From NCBI RefSeq assembly GCF_020509005.1, contig NC_063015.1:1798001-1862000 (forward strand): 64,000 bases of DNA, given 5' to 3'. How positions within the stretch are numbered: the stretch's first letter is position 1; each line of letters begins with the position of its first letter. The translations under genes and the position numbers were made by a program. The DNA is from Fulvia fulva. Lineage: Eukaryota; Ascomycota; Dothideomycetes; Mycosphaerellales; Mycosphaerellaceae. The notes beneath the pieces were generated by a model. The model searched no databases. It saw only the letters and a list, made by a program, of their open reading frames with translations, and was not told the DNA's origin. Shown piece by piece: positions 13,201-23,169 of the stretch.

Positions 13201-16200
13201 GGTAACTTCTCCTTCGGGTTGTGATTGAACTACTTGTTTAAGAATTGGTCTAGATTATTAGTAGCTATTACACTTAGCTTAAGCTCTCCGCCGTCGCTCT
13301 TACGCCTAGTAGGTATAATATAGAAGTACTTAGCCCTAGGCCGGTACGCGTATATCTCCTACGCGCGTTAAGAAACGCCCTAGTAGTCCACTTCTTTATC
13401 GTCTATGTCTTCTAGGTTATATAATAAGACGTTTAGCTCTACCCCTCCTACTATAAAGCTCGCTACTTCTCTAGTAAAGGGCTCTAGTCCGTACCGTACT
13501 AGTACCTACTTCTTCTTCTTCTCGCGGTAGTTTAGGGATTATACTATTGTCGATATCTTATTCTATAGATAGTGACTAAAGCAGTAATCCGATCTAAATA
13601 CTACCTCGCCTATCTCCTAGAAGATGTTTAGGTTATACGCTATAAGCTACGGTAGGCTAAAGACGATATTATATTCGAGGTCGGTAACGTAGTATAACAT
13701 TTACTCGTAATAATTGCCGATAACTACGTCTATAAGGGCCGCGTATGTAATCTACCGCGTAGTGGCCGTTCTATCTCCTAGTATTAGTCGTCGGCTCTAC
13801 GTTAAAGGGATTAGGGGTATTATATATTTACGTATAAATTTCTAGTTAAGAAAGAGAGAGGTAGAGGTAGAATCTATAAGGCCTCGAGCCTTTCTATATT
13901 ATATTATTACGGGTAATACTATATAAGGGTATATAGCTAGCTATTACTTATCTAGTACGTATACCGATATCTTAAGCTCCTTACTATAGTCTATTACCGT
14001 CTCTTACATTCCGTGTCTCTTAATCTTATACTCTTTCTGTCCTAGGAAGTTCGGGTGACTGCTATCTACTACGCTTAGGTAGCGGTTGTACTATTTCCCT
14101 ACTACGGATCGGCGGCTAGGGAACTAAGGGTTACGTTCGGATTCGGCGTAGTACTACGTAGACGCGGTAGGCGATAGTCGCTATCGTACCTATATATTAG
14201 GTATTTAGAGTTAGTCGATACGTAAAAACCTATACGGTAGCGGTAGTACTTACCCTACTTCTTAAGGTCTTCGCGCTACTTACGGTTAAGTATAGGTAGG
14301 TTCTATAGATATATCGGTAGATCCTCCTTTTTCTTAGTACTAGCGTACTATAGTAGGCGCTATACTAAGGCACCTACTATACTAGTAGCGGTACTAGTAA
14401 CTACGTTACCGTTATTCTAGTTATTCTAGCCGCTATTACTATTCGAGTTACTATTACTACGGGGGCGCTCCTTCTACGGGTATAGTCGATCTGTCTCGTA
14501 GAAGCTCTCGTCTAGTACGGTGTACTCCTCGATAACGTCTTATATACTATCTAGGCGGCGGTCGACTTCGCGATCGCCGAAGGTCTTAATAAAGTACTTA
14601 CGGTTTAGTCGGTTACGGAACAGTATAAGCTCGGTCTTATCGGTCTATAATATCTAGGCGCGTAACTTCGAGTAGTAGGTATAGAAGGCTATAAAGGTTT
14701 TGCCTTATTCTTACTTATAGGTAGTAATGTTTACTATAGCCTTAGTTCCTTTATTTTATATACTATATTAGCGTATTATCTAATCTAATAACTCTTCTCT
14801 AGTCTTAAACTCGTTAAAGGACTACTGTCTAGGTATAGGGATCCTCGGCTTAATACTTCGCTAAGGATTACCTTACGTCTACCTATATACGAAGCGTAGA
14901 CTATCTACCTTAGTACGGAAGGTTACTATAGTTAGCTTTAGGAGAACACTACTATACTAGCTATCGAAATTAGGGTCGTTGTCGTTCTTAAAGTACTTAG
15001 GGTTAGGTATACCCTTACCGATCTCTATACCGCTAGTAAGGGTGCGGTTAATAGTAAAGAGACGTTCTAGAAGGTTAACTAGTAGTATCTAGGTACGGGT
15101 ATTACGTATTCTCGAGTCACGACTATTATTAGGTCCTAGTCGCGGACAGTTGTTATCACGTCCTCGGCTATTATTACTACGGTTATTGTCGTCTCTATCG
15201 TTATTACTACTATCGCTACCGCTACCTCTACTAGTAGCTTCGCGATACTTACGTAATAGCTACTCGAGTAAGGTCTCGCGTAGGCGGGAACGAGAGGGTC
15301 GGCGGCCTAAGCGGCCCCTACCTCCGTTCTATATAGTATCTCCTACCTTAAGCCGAGCCTTTAGGTCATCGACTTCTTGTTATAGGGCCTAGTTCTTCGC
15401 CTTAGTATCTTGTGCCTTCTTCTTCTCCTTCTCGTAGATCTCGCTAAACTACTTATATAGGTTATTAGCTTCCTTATATTTCTTCTCTAGCTCTTATAAC
15501 TTAGCTAGGTCGTAATCCTTCTTACTCTTAAGATCTACTACTATTCTCTATATAACAAGCTCTTCACTTCGTAGTATCTTAGAGATACGGTCGTATTCGG
15601 TATATAGCAAAGTGTACTAGGTGTTCTAGAGGTCGTTAGCTCGCTCTATTATATCGAGTTGTCTACCCTTAGTAATCGCCGTATTAACTACTTATAGTAC
15701 GAAGTCGTAGGTGGTCTTCGGGTATTAGGATATAAGGGTCGTAAGGTTGTCTAGAGTAACATTCTAGTATTCGGATACGAGAATATGTTCTACCTTGTCG
15801 AGTAATAGATATACCTCGTCTAGGTCGCCGCCTAGGTTCTCTTCGAGCTTGAACTCGAACAGTTCTATAAAGTCAATCTTACTACCTTCTTCTCGCTCGA
15901 AGGCCTTCTAGTAAGCTTTATTAATCTCTTATTATAGCGCGACACCGGTGTCTACTATAACCCGCCGGTTGTCGTCCTATATCTAACTCTAAGGAAAAGA
16001 GGAGAGGTCGGGGAAAAGAGATATACGCTACTTGCTTTTGCCCTTAGGCTTAGGTAGCGGTAGTATACCGCCGTTCGCTATTTATAAAGTTATATTATCT
16101 AGGTTCGGGGGAGGCGTAACGGTGCCTATATCCTGACTATCTACGAGCGCGCGACTACTTACTAATAATATCGCCGCGTTACGTTCTCTAGGTATCTACG

Positions 16201-16331
16201 CGCTATACGCCTTACCGTGTTCTATATTCTAATACGACTCTACGCGTTCTTAAGTTCTACGGTTCTATCTATTCCTATTATTACGCGTCCCTTACCTAGA
16301 TCCGCGATCTAGGTAGGGTAGTAGAACAAAC

Positions 16332-16515
16332 TATAAGGGCGCGTATACTATAGGGTCCGAACGAGATAGTTATTATTCTACGAAGCTACGAAAGAGGAGC
16401 GCGAGGCGCGGCGAAGTTATAAAGCAAAGCTAAGCCGCGCTAACCCGATACGTAAGGTCCGCGGTTTAGCCGGGCCGACGTAGCTATAGTAAGGGGTCGC
16501 GGGCTGCCCGTAATA
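16332..16515 (-). repeat. 5' LTR of nested gypsy (right end)
   Basis: 184 bp, same ends as the copy at 10057-10240. It retains a CA (in GCAAAGC) and a TG (in GGCTGCCC) that are TA in the other copy, while that copy keeps a TG and a CA lost here. RIP therefore acted independently on the two. Confidence 0.92.
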
Positions 16516-19500
16516 ATCTCGATAACTTCTATTTAGTATACCTAGATAATATCCTAATCTTTAGCGACATATTCGAGGAATATATATAATACGTACGTAA
16601 AGTGCTATAGCGTATACGTAAAGCCGGCCTATAATTAGATATCGATAAATACGAGTTCTACTAAACAGAGACAAAGTACCTTAGTATTATTATAGGAGTC
16701 GACGGTATCCGTATAGACCTAGAAAAGGTCGACGTAGTCAAGAACTAGCTTACTCTAATATGCCTAAAGGATATATAAGCATTCCTTAGGTTCGGAAACT
16801 TCTATCGAAGGTTTATATAGAACTTCTCTAAAATCTATATACCCCTTACGATTTTAATAAAGACTAGTAAGAATAGTAAGCCGATACTATTCGTTTAGAC
16901 AATAGAATACGAAGTAGCCTTATAAGGATTAAAAGATGCATTCTTAACGGACACGGTATTCGTATACTTTATACTAGGGTTAGAAACTATAGTCGAAACA
17001 GATACCTTAGATTTCGTTACTACGGTAGTAATTTTATAGAAACACGGAGACGTCTAGAGACCGGTAGTATATATATCTTAGAAGATGTTACTATAGGAGT
17101 ATAACTACGAGATTTACGATAAGGAACTATTAGCTATCGTCCTCGCCTTCGTAGAATAGAGACCTAAGCTTACCGTTAACTTAGACGATAATATAGATAC
17201 CGATTTCGAGAATACGAAGGATATAGATAATAATCCCGTTATTATCTACTCCGATTATAAGAACCTAGAATACTTTATAAGTACAAAACAACTTAATAGA
17301 CGGTAGGTACGCTAGGTATAGTTCCTAGTACAGTTCGTATTCAAAATTACCTATCGTCTAGGTATATAGGGCATAAAGCCTAATAGTCTTACTAGACGAT
17401 CGTAAGATCTACCGTCGGATCTAAGCAATCCACGTCTATAGTATTAGAGCTAGGTCATCCTACCGCCCGCTCGCCTCGATATTAAGCTCAATTTAAGCGA
17501 GCTACGGGAGGGGAAGGTAGCGTAGTAGGTAGTATAGTAGGATTTAATTATATAAGTCAAGGCTCTATATAGCGAAGAGATCGTTTAGGCTACTATATAA
17601 TAGCTATTCTAGAACTAGTAAGTACCCCTATTACGTAAATATAAGATCGATAATCGAACGTCTAAAGTAGAAGATAGCATAATCTATATAAAGAACGCCT
17701 ATAGAGGATATAGCTTATTTGTCCTAGAAGTTACTAGCGTAGTAGAACTTTATACTCTAATTACGAAACGTTTCTACGATATACCCGCGGCTAGGCATCC
17801 CGGCCGTAAAAAGACATTCGAGTTGATTAGTAGATACTACCGCTAGCTACGTATAGTATAAACAATTGAGAGATTCGTCCGTAATTATATTATATATAGA
17901 ACAACAGTTCCGTTAAATTAGTAGTATTAGGGCCTCCTTATACTATTATCGGTACCCTTCGGAGTATAGGAGGATATCGCTTTTGACTTCGTTATAGATT
18001 TGCCCGTAAGTAAGAGCTTAACCGATAGACAAACGTATAAGAACGTCCTTATAGTTACGGATAGGCTTACTAAGGAGAGACACCTAATCCTAGTACTATA
18101 GATAGACGCCCTATATATCGTATATATCTTTATCCGCTACATCTTCGTACGTTATAGTATTCCTAAGAGCATTGTCTCGGATCGGGGCTCCTAGTAGACG
18201 TCTACGTTCTAGAGACGAGTTTACTCCCTACTCGGTATTTAATAACGACTATCGACGGCATTTTACCTAGAATCTAATAGATAGTCTAAAAACACGAATA
18301 AGGTTATAGAACGTTACCTTAGGGCCTATATTAACTACGCCTAAGATGATTAGGTTGATTAGTTACTACTTGCCGAGTTTACTACTAATAATTATATATT
18401 AGCTACTACTAGAGTATTACCCTTCTACGCTAATACCGGTCGTAACCTAGAATTTACGGATACTAGTCTAACTACCCCTATAAAGCTTATGCCCTATAAG
18501 TAACGACTCGATATAGAATCTACGAATATGTTTACTAAGCGTATAAACTAGATATACGTATATCTAAGGCAAGAAATTATATTAGCCTAAGCGTTATAAG
18601 TAGATTTTATAAACGTATATCGCTAGCTACCTCCGAATTATAATATCGGCGACGAAGTTTATATTAATACTACTAACTAGTCAATAATACGCCCGTCTAA
18701 GAAGCTCGACATTAAGAACGTAGGGCCGTACGAGATTACCGTAGTACTTCCGTATTAAAATGCTTACCGCGTTATAATACCCGATTAGTTAGGTAATCTC
18801 TATAATACTTTCTACGCCTCGCTCCTATAACTAGCTACTAATAACCCCGAACCTAGACAGATCCTAGTACCGCCGCCTCTAATCGAGATTACCCGCGACG
18901 ACGATAGCGAAACATCCGAAGAGTACTTTATAGAGGACATACTCGATAGGAAATATTTCAAGCTAAAGGGAAGACTACTAAAATACTTACTACCGAAGTA
19001 AGACGAGTATAAGTACCTAGTAAAGTAGAAAGGATACCGCGAGCTAAGCTAGGAGCTACTAGAAGCATTAGTAGGAGTAGCCGCCTCTATTATAGACTTC
19101 TACTACAAATTTCCGACGAAGTCTATACCCGCCGACTTTAAGCCGCCGTACGACTAGGTACCTAATAAGGACCGAGTTACTAGTATACTACGATCTTATA
19201 CTAAGCCTAGGTAGTTACCTACGGAGAACGTAAGTACGTCTATACCGGTAGTTATACCGTAAACTAATACGCCCGTAACGGCGTCTAAGCTATAAGTAAG
19301 GACGTTACGCCGCTCGATAAGACTTAATACGAGTACGATAGAGTTTTATCCTATAGCCGCCGTTGATACGCCTATAGTTAACTTATAAAGCTCTATAGAA
19401 ACGAACGCTATAGATATAGGCTCGGATACTTAATACGCTAGGGCTACTATAGAACCGCGTATACCTCCTTCTATAAAGATAATAACGGATAGAAGTCTCT

Positions 19501-19726
19501 ATAATAAGCGTTAGAATAAGGATGTCGCTATACACCCTAAGCCGCTATATAGCCGTACTAGCTTAGCCGCCCGACGGATATAGTGATCGATAGTAAGGAG
19601 GATATTAAGGGTTTAGAGGATACTTAAGCTAAATAAGGTAGACTAGAGAATAATGTGCTTTTCGTAGATGTACTACTATAGAGATAGAGCCGTCCGAGGA
19701 CAAATAGCAATCTAAAGGGGGGGTAC

Positions 19727-19919
19727 TATTACGGTTCACTACTACCGTAACGTCGCGCGCCTTAGCGCTTCGCGCTTCTCTTTCGTAGCCTTACTAAATA
19801 ACACTTGTTTTACGGCAACCCTATACTATCTTATAGATTACTACCCGTAATAACTTATTCGATTCTAAGGTATTAATACGTTTGCGCCCTATCTTACGCC
19901 TTGTCTGTTTTAAGTAGTA
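19727..19919 (+). repeat. 3' LTR of the outer gypsy element
   Basis: Follows the purine run AAAGGGGGGG at 19714-19723 and begins TATTACGGTTCAC. The part to 19852 aligns with the 5' LTR; the rest (ACTTATTCG...AGTAGTA) aligns with the end of the solo LTR at 9379-9441. The true end is either 19852 or 19919. No clear target duplication was found for the outer element. Confidence 0.6.
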
Positions 19920-20467
19920 CTTGATCGCCTTAATATACGCCTACGAATCCTGCTAGGACTACCCGCGCCTTAGACGATATTATAGTAGTCTTAAACTCTA
20001 AGTAATCCGAAGGAGTTTACGTCGTAATCTAAGCTTATATACGACGCTATACTAAGCAACTCTAAAACAGCTTATAATAGCTTCTCTTAGCTTATAAAAG
20101 GCGGCGAAGTAATACTATAAGAGAATACGCTTCTTAGAGCTTGTAACTCTAAGCTTAAACGATAAGTTAAGACTCTTATAAAGCGCCGATCTCGTAAACG
20201 AAAGCGTCTCTAGTACGGCGGGTCTTAGAGTATAGAGTTGGCTCGTTATAGGTAGTCGTCGAGTCGTTAAAGGCTATAGAACAGTTAAAGAAGAGTCGTA
20301 GGTCAGAGGGTACGAAAGAGGGCTAGCTAAGTAGACGGCGGTATAGTAACTACGGTCGGACTAGCTATAACGTACGATCGTGCCAGGAAGACAAAGAGAA
20401 CAATTCTGAATCGGATGAGAGTATTGAGTTCACTAGTTCTCTATTTAATAGTAGTGAAAACGATTAA
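19920..20467 (+). pseudogene. C-terminal relic of a pogo/DDE_1-like DNA transposase
   Basis: Plus-strand reading gives a KRRSRKRKRL basic patch (about 20188-20217) and, near 20338-20385, RRYSNYGRTSYNVRSC. This matches the zinc knuckle (R-x-C-x2-C-x4-H-x4-C) found at the C-terminus of many fungal pogo-like transposases, with the first two Cys and the His all turned to Tyr, as TG-to-TA and CA-to-TA changes would do. The last Cys (TGC at 20381) and everything after it are unmutated: a short acidic/serine tail ends at TAA 20465-20467. The catalytic DDE core is not recognisable. Family assignment rests on the basic patch plus the knuckle. Confidence 0.6.
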
Positions 20468-21004
20468 TAAAGAATACGAGTTGGTCGTACCAAGACAAAA
20501 TTCCCAGCTCACTAGTGTTCCCAGCTCACTGGTGCTTTACGTTATATATAGTTATATATATATTTAAGTCTAATAGCGACGAGACAACCTAGGCAAAACG
20601 GACAGCTTGTGTAGTTTTGCAAGGTAAAATGTACGCGAGAAACACAAGTCCGCAAGGCGCGATGTTGCGTAAGTCGGAAAAAACCAAGTGGGAGTTAATT
20701 ACTGCCATGCAGTTCTGGTCGGTCAGCTAGGGGCAGGAGCGTGTACGAGGGGATCCGTGCATGCAGGTACGGGAGAAGTGTGAACAGTATCGTTTTCTGC
20801 TTGTATCTTGGGGAAAGACCGGAGATTTGCCAAGAGTGTCGCTAACATCAAATATGTCAAACCCATCGGACCGCCTACGTGGTAATTCATCTCATTTCAT
20901 CAATCATTCTCTCGATTGTGTCATCGCCTCGATACCGGTCGTCATGAACTCGATGTAGAAGTCAAAACTGGATCCGACCTTGTGCAGCCTAAATGGCGGC
21001 AGTC
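20468..21004. other. Transposon/gene junction, no gene
   Basis: Base composition returns to normal here. Two tandem copies of a 17-bp unit, TTCCCAGCTCACTAGTG and TTCCCAGCTCACTGGTG, lie at 20501-20534 and are followed by an AT-rich TATATA stretch (20540-20570). They could be terminal or subterminal repeats of the pogo-like element, but no matching inverted copy is visible. The right part is 3' flank of the next gene. Confidence 0.5.
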
Positions 21005-22318
21005 TCACCGGCGTTCGACCATGACTGGCAGACTGTCGAAGATGGTCTGGTTGAGCTGATAATGGACCATGAAGCCATTCTGTAACAGGCCTTTGATGCG
21101 GTTGAGTCGGTGTAACTTCCACCACTTGTTGATGACCATTTTACCACCTCCAGGGATGGTCACCTTCATCCTGGAACCATACTCGCGGTCCTCCATGTCT
21201 GTTGCAGTACTGTACCGAGGACCACGCGTAGGCTTCTCGACGGTGCTGAGAATGTCTCTGAACGCGACATGCAACTGCTTGCGGTCTTTCTTCGCGATGC
21301 TCTTGCAGGAATCTTTGACCATTCGCTCTAGGGTCTGCTCCAGTTTCCGGCTCTGCCGATAGACATCGTAACGCTTCACCATGCGAATGCCATCACCATC
21401 AGAGCCATCGTCGTCTTTCGGCTCGTCACCGGATTCGGCTTCTGTGTAGCTCTTTTCGTATAGCAGCGCAATGTTCTCTCCTGCAGCAATCTGGACAGCA
21501 ACATCACTACTCTCGAGTTGGTCGGCGAAGATTTCCATGGCTGCCTCGTTCGATTCCTGGATGTCCTCGATCTGAGTCGCGAGAAACCCCCACTCCTCAA
21601 GTGCTGCAACAACCACCTTGCCGTTGTCTGTCTCGTCGATGACAGCGCCGTCAGAAGAAATGATGTCCAGGTAAAGCTCCATGACTTCCAAAGTACCCTC
21701 TTCACTGGCACCGCCATAGAACGTCACCATGCCGAGCGCGCGGATAGCTGCGACCTTGGCACCAGGGTATTCGGAGTCGTTCATGATGTGCTTGATGGGA
21801 CCCTCTAATGCATCGAAGATGGCGTCGGAGGGTTCGGTGATGACAATCAAAGCCAGGGTCTTCAACGCCAACACAATCTCGTCCTCTGACTGTCCGCTCT
21901 TGACGCTCTTGAGCAGAGCAGGCAATAGCTCGTCCATCTTGCGCCGAAGCTCCGCCTCAGCAAAGTGCTTCCGCAAGATCGCGATAATGCTCTTGATCAT
22001 CTCTTCTCTGCCCTCTGTAGAGCTACGCTTGCGATCTACCAACGCCTCGATGCGCTGTTCCAGACTCGTGATCCAGGTGTCATCCTCAACCTCGTTCTCC
22101 GCGTCTCCCAACGCGTCGACGCTGTGGGATGTCGCTTCGGTGCCGTCGCTAACCTCGCTCTCGTCATCTGAGGGTGCGCGACTGACGACGCGTGACCCCC
22201 TCGGAGAAGCTGTCGCTGAGCCGTTGCCGCTGAGGGGCGGCGATGTGTCCTTGGATCGCGCCTTGCGAGACGTCGTCTTCTTGCTCTCGAGGAGAACCTG
22301 CTTTCTCAGGTCGTGCAT
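21005..22318 (-). CDS. IFRD-family (interferon-related developmental regulator) protein
   Basis: Single-exon ORF of 437 aa with an ATG start at 22318. The first ~75 residues are low-complexity and Ser/Arg/Asp-rich. From about residue 80 comes an alpha-helical, ARM/HEAT-like repeat region (LEQRIEALVDRKRSSTEGRE, then EALRTLALIVIT-like helices) that resembles the IFRD N-terminal domain. The C-terminus has FRDILSTVEKP and KWWKLHRLNRIKGLLQNGF, like the short conserved IFRD C-terminal motif. Known: animal IFRD1 and IFRD2 act in transcriptional co-regulation and in translation by binding inactive ribosomes; yeast Ifh1 is unrelated. Function in this fungus is not known. It is the first intact gene next to the RIPed block and has normal composition. 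Divergent from the RNA polymerase III gene. Confidence 0.82.
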   Translation of the reverse strand: MHDLRKQVLLESKKTTSRKARSKDTSPPLSGNGSATASPRGSRVVSRAPSDDESEVSDGTEATSHSVDALGDAENEVEDDTWITSLEQRIEALVDRKRSSTEGREEMIKSIIAILRKHFAEAELRRKMDELLPALLKSVKSGQSEDEIVLALKTLALIVITEPSDAIFDALEGPIKHIMNDSEYPGAKVAAIRALGMVTFYGGASEEGTLEVMELYLDIISSDGAVIDETDNGKVVVAALEEWGFLATQIEDIQESNEAAMEIFADQLESSDVAVQIAAGENIALLYEKSYTEAESGDEPKDDDGSDGDGIRMVKRYDVYRQSRKLEQTLERMVKDSCKSIAKKDRKQLHVAFRDILSTVEKPTRGPRYSTATDMEDREYGSRMKVTIPGGGKMVINKWWKLHRLNRIKGLLQNGFMVHYQLNQTIFDSLPVMVERR

Positions 22319-23169
22319 GGTTGCTGTTACTGGTAGGAAGTCCTGTTCCTTGTATGTTGTGAAGGGTTGTGCGCCTTTCCTTATGTCCGTGATATGGTTC
22401 CGTCCGGTGTGCTGGCGTGCAGCGATCCACTTGCGGTTATATGGGCGGGTGCGACGTGTCGATGATGGACAGCAAGTTGGTGTGTAGGTGAAGTGCTGAT
22501 ATCATTGCAGAGATGTGTGAAAGAACAGTCGTGAAAGGTCGATGACTACTCGCTTGTTTATGCCAGGAAAGTGTTGGTGAATTCTAGTTGTTGTTCAAAG
22601 TGTGCCTGCCGAAGGCCGCGTGACCTGCTCGTCCGATTTCGACCGATGTTTCTTCGTCCTTCACAGTCTGCACTGACGACGGCGGTAGATGGTGCTACTC
22701 TTACTTTCGTTGTGCTTCCCATCGTGCTCTGCCAGAGACAGAGATGGTCTGGGTGGGCTCTGAAAAGCCGAGTGACAGGCTGTGACAGCGACGATGTCAG
22801 TGGCGTACATAATAGTCAATGTCAATCAAATAGTTCTACACTTCAATGCTTCAATGGTTCTCATTAACTTGTCAATACATGGTTTTTTCAACTGGTCCGC
22901 TGCGATCCTGGACTTTCCCGTCCTAGGGTACCTTAAGACAGTGCAACGCCGCAGAATGTCGTAGCTCCTAGATCAGACCGCTGCTGTACTCGCATGTGTG
23001 TAGTTCTATGCCAGTGCACCCCACATGTCAATTGTGTGCCACTCCTCACAACCGCTCTTTCACAGGATCACCGGGATGGTGCTAGACTAGGCGCTAGTCC
23101 CGGGTGATGACTCACCGCCGATGATGCCGACGCCGCGAGTCACCCCACCTCGAAAAGTTACATGCACAG
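22319..23169. promoter_or_regulatory. Divergent intergenic region, IFRD gene / RPC1
   Basis: 851 bp between two divergent starts, so it must hold both promoters and 5' leaders. No convincing gene: the short frames here start at GTG or TTG, or lack any recognisable domain. I see no unambiguous TATA box. Confidence 0.6.

Larger units (their letters stand above)
10057..16515 (-). mobile_element. Complete nested Ty3/gypsy retrotransposon, minus strand, RIPed
   Basis: Two 184-bp LTRs bound a 6.46-kb element with a perfect 5-bp target duplication ATCTC (10052-10056 and 16516-16520). Minus-strand translation through stops gives: gag from about 16000 down to 13800; reverse transcriptase at about 13230-12400 ([35 protein letters not shown], then FLRFTNFYRRFIEAFSRIA at about 12370-12310); and RNase H plus integrase from there down to about 10700. 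The polypurine tract is seen on the plus strand as a C-run at 10244-10250 next to the left LTR, which is therefore the 3' LTR. A primer-site candidate GTTTGTTCTACTACCC (minus strand) lies just inside the right LTR. It sits in the RT of the outer gypsy and is younger than it. Confidence 0.9.
5627..19919 (+). mobile_element. Ty3/gypsy (chromovirus-like) retrotransposon, RIPed, with two later insertions
   Basis: Reading through stops gives the full gypsy order on the plus strand. Gag with a degenerate zinc knuckle is at about 6160-8150. The protease is at about 8480-8650 (NSGSANELI for the usual D-S-G motif; VLGSSWF-like box with Trp lost). The protease-RT linker is at 8980-9235. The reverse transcriptase is at 9450-10056 ([43 protein letters not shown]) and resumes after the nested element at 16521 (YLDNILIFSD, FGNFYRRFI). 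RNase H is at about 16960-17330 and the integrase at 17700-18700 (HPGRKKTFELI; VIDLPVSKS; VIVTDRLTKERH-like region). A C-terminal tail at 18990-19140 resembles a chromodomain (YLVK-KGYRELSWELLEAL-like). A purine run at 19714-19722 precedes the 3' LTR. The element is dead: dozens of TAG/TAA codons. Confidence 0.88.
1..20385. repeat. RIP-mutated transposable-element block
   Basis: Seen: CA and TG dinucleotides are nearly missing (none in the first 108 bases) while TA is extremely common and CG is retained. No open frame exceeds 80 codons in over 20 kb, yet retroelement proteins can be read through TAG and TAA stops where Gln or Trp is expected. Known: RIP in Pezizomycotina converts CpA to TpA in repeated DNA during the sexual cycle, turning CAG, CAA and TGG into stops. 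Inference: the whole block was RIPed close to saturation. The signal weakens after about 19.9 kb and is gone by about 20.39 kb, inside the end of a transposase relic. Confidence 0.93.

Noticed and set aside
15150..15392. 80-codon Leu/Arg-rich ORF
   Set aside because: Antisense of the gag of the nested gypsy element; no ATG-based gene structure and no domain.
1..20385. Centromere or telomere-proximal repeat
   Set aside because: Only dispersed transposon relics are seen. No telomere repeat or satellite array is present, and a centromere cannot be inferred from RIPed elements alone.
21729..22487. 252-codon plus-strand ORF opposite the IFRD gene
   Set aside because: Shadow of the IFRD coding sequence; Ser/Leu-rich with no domain.
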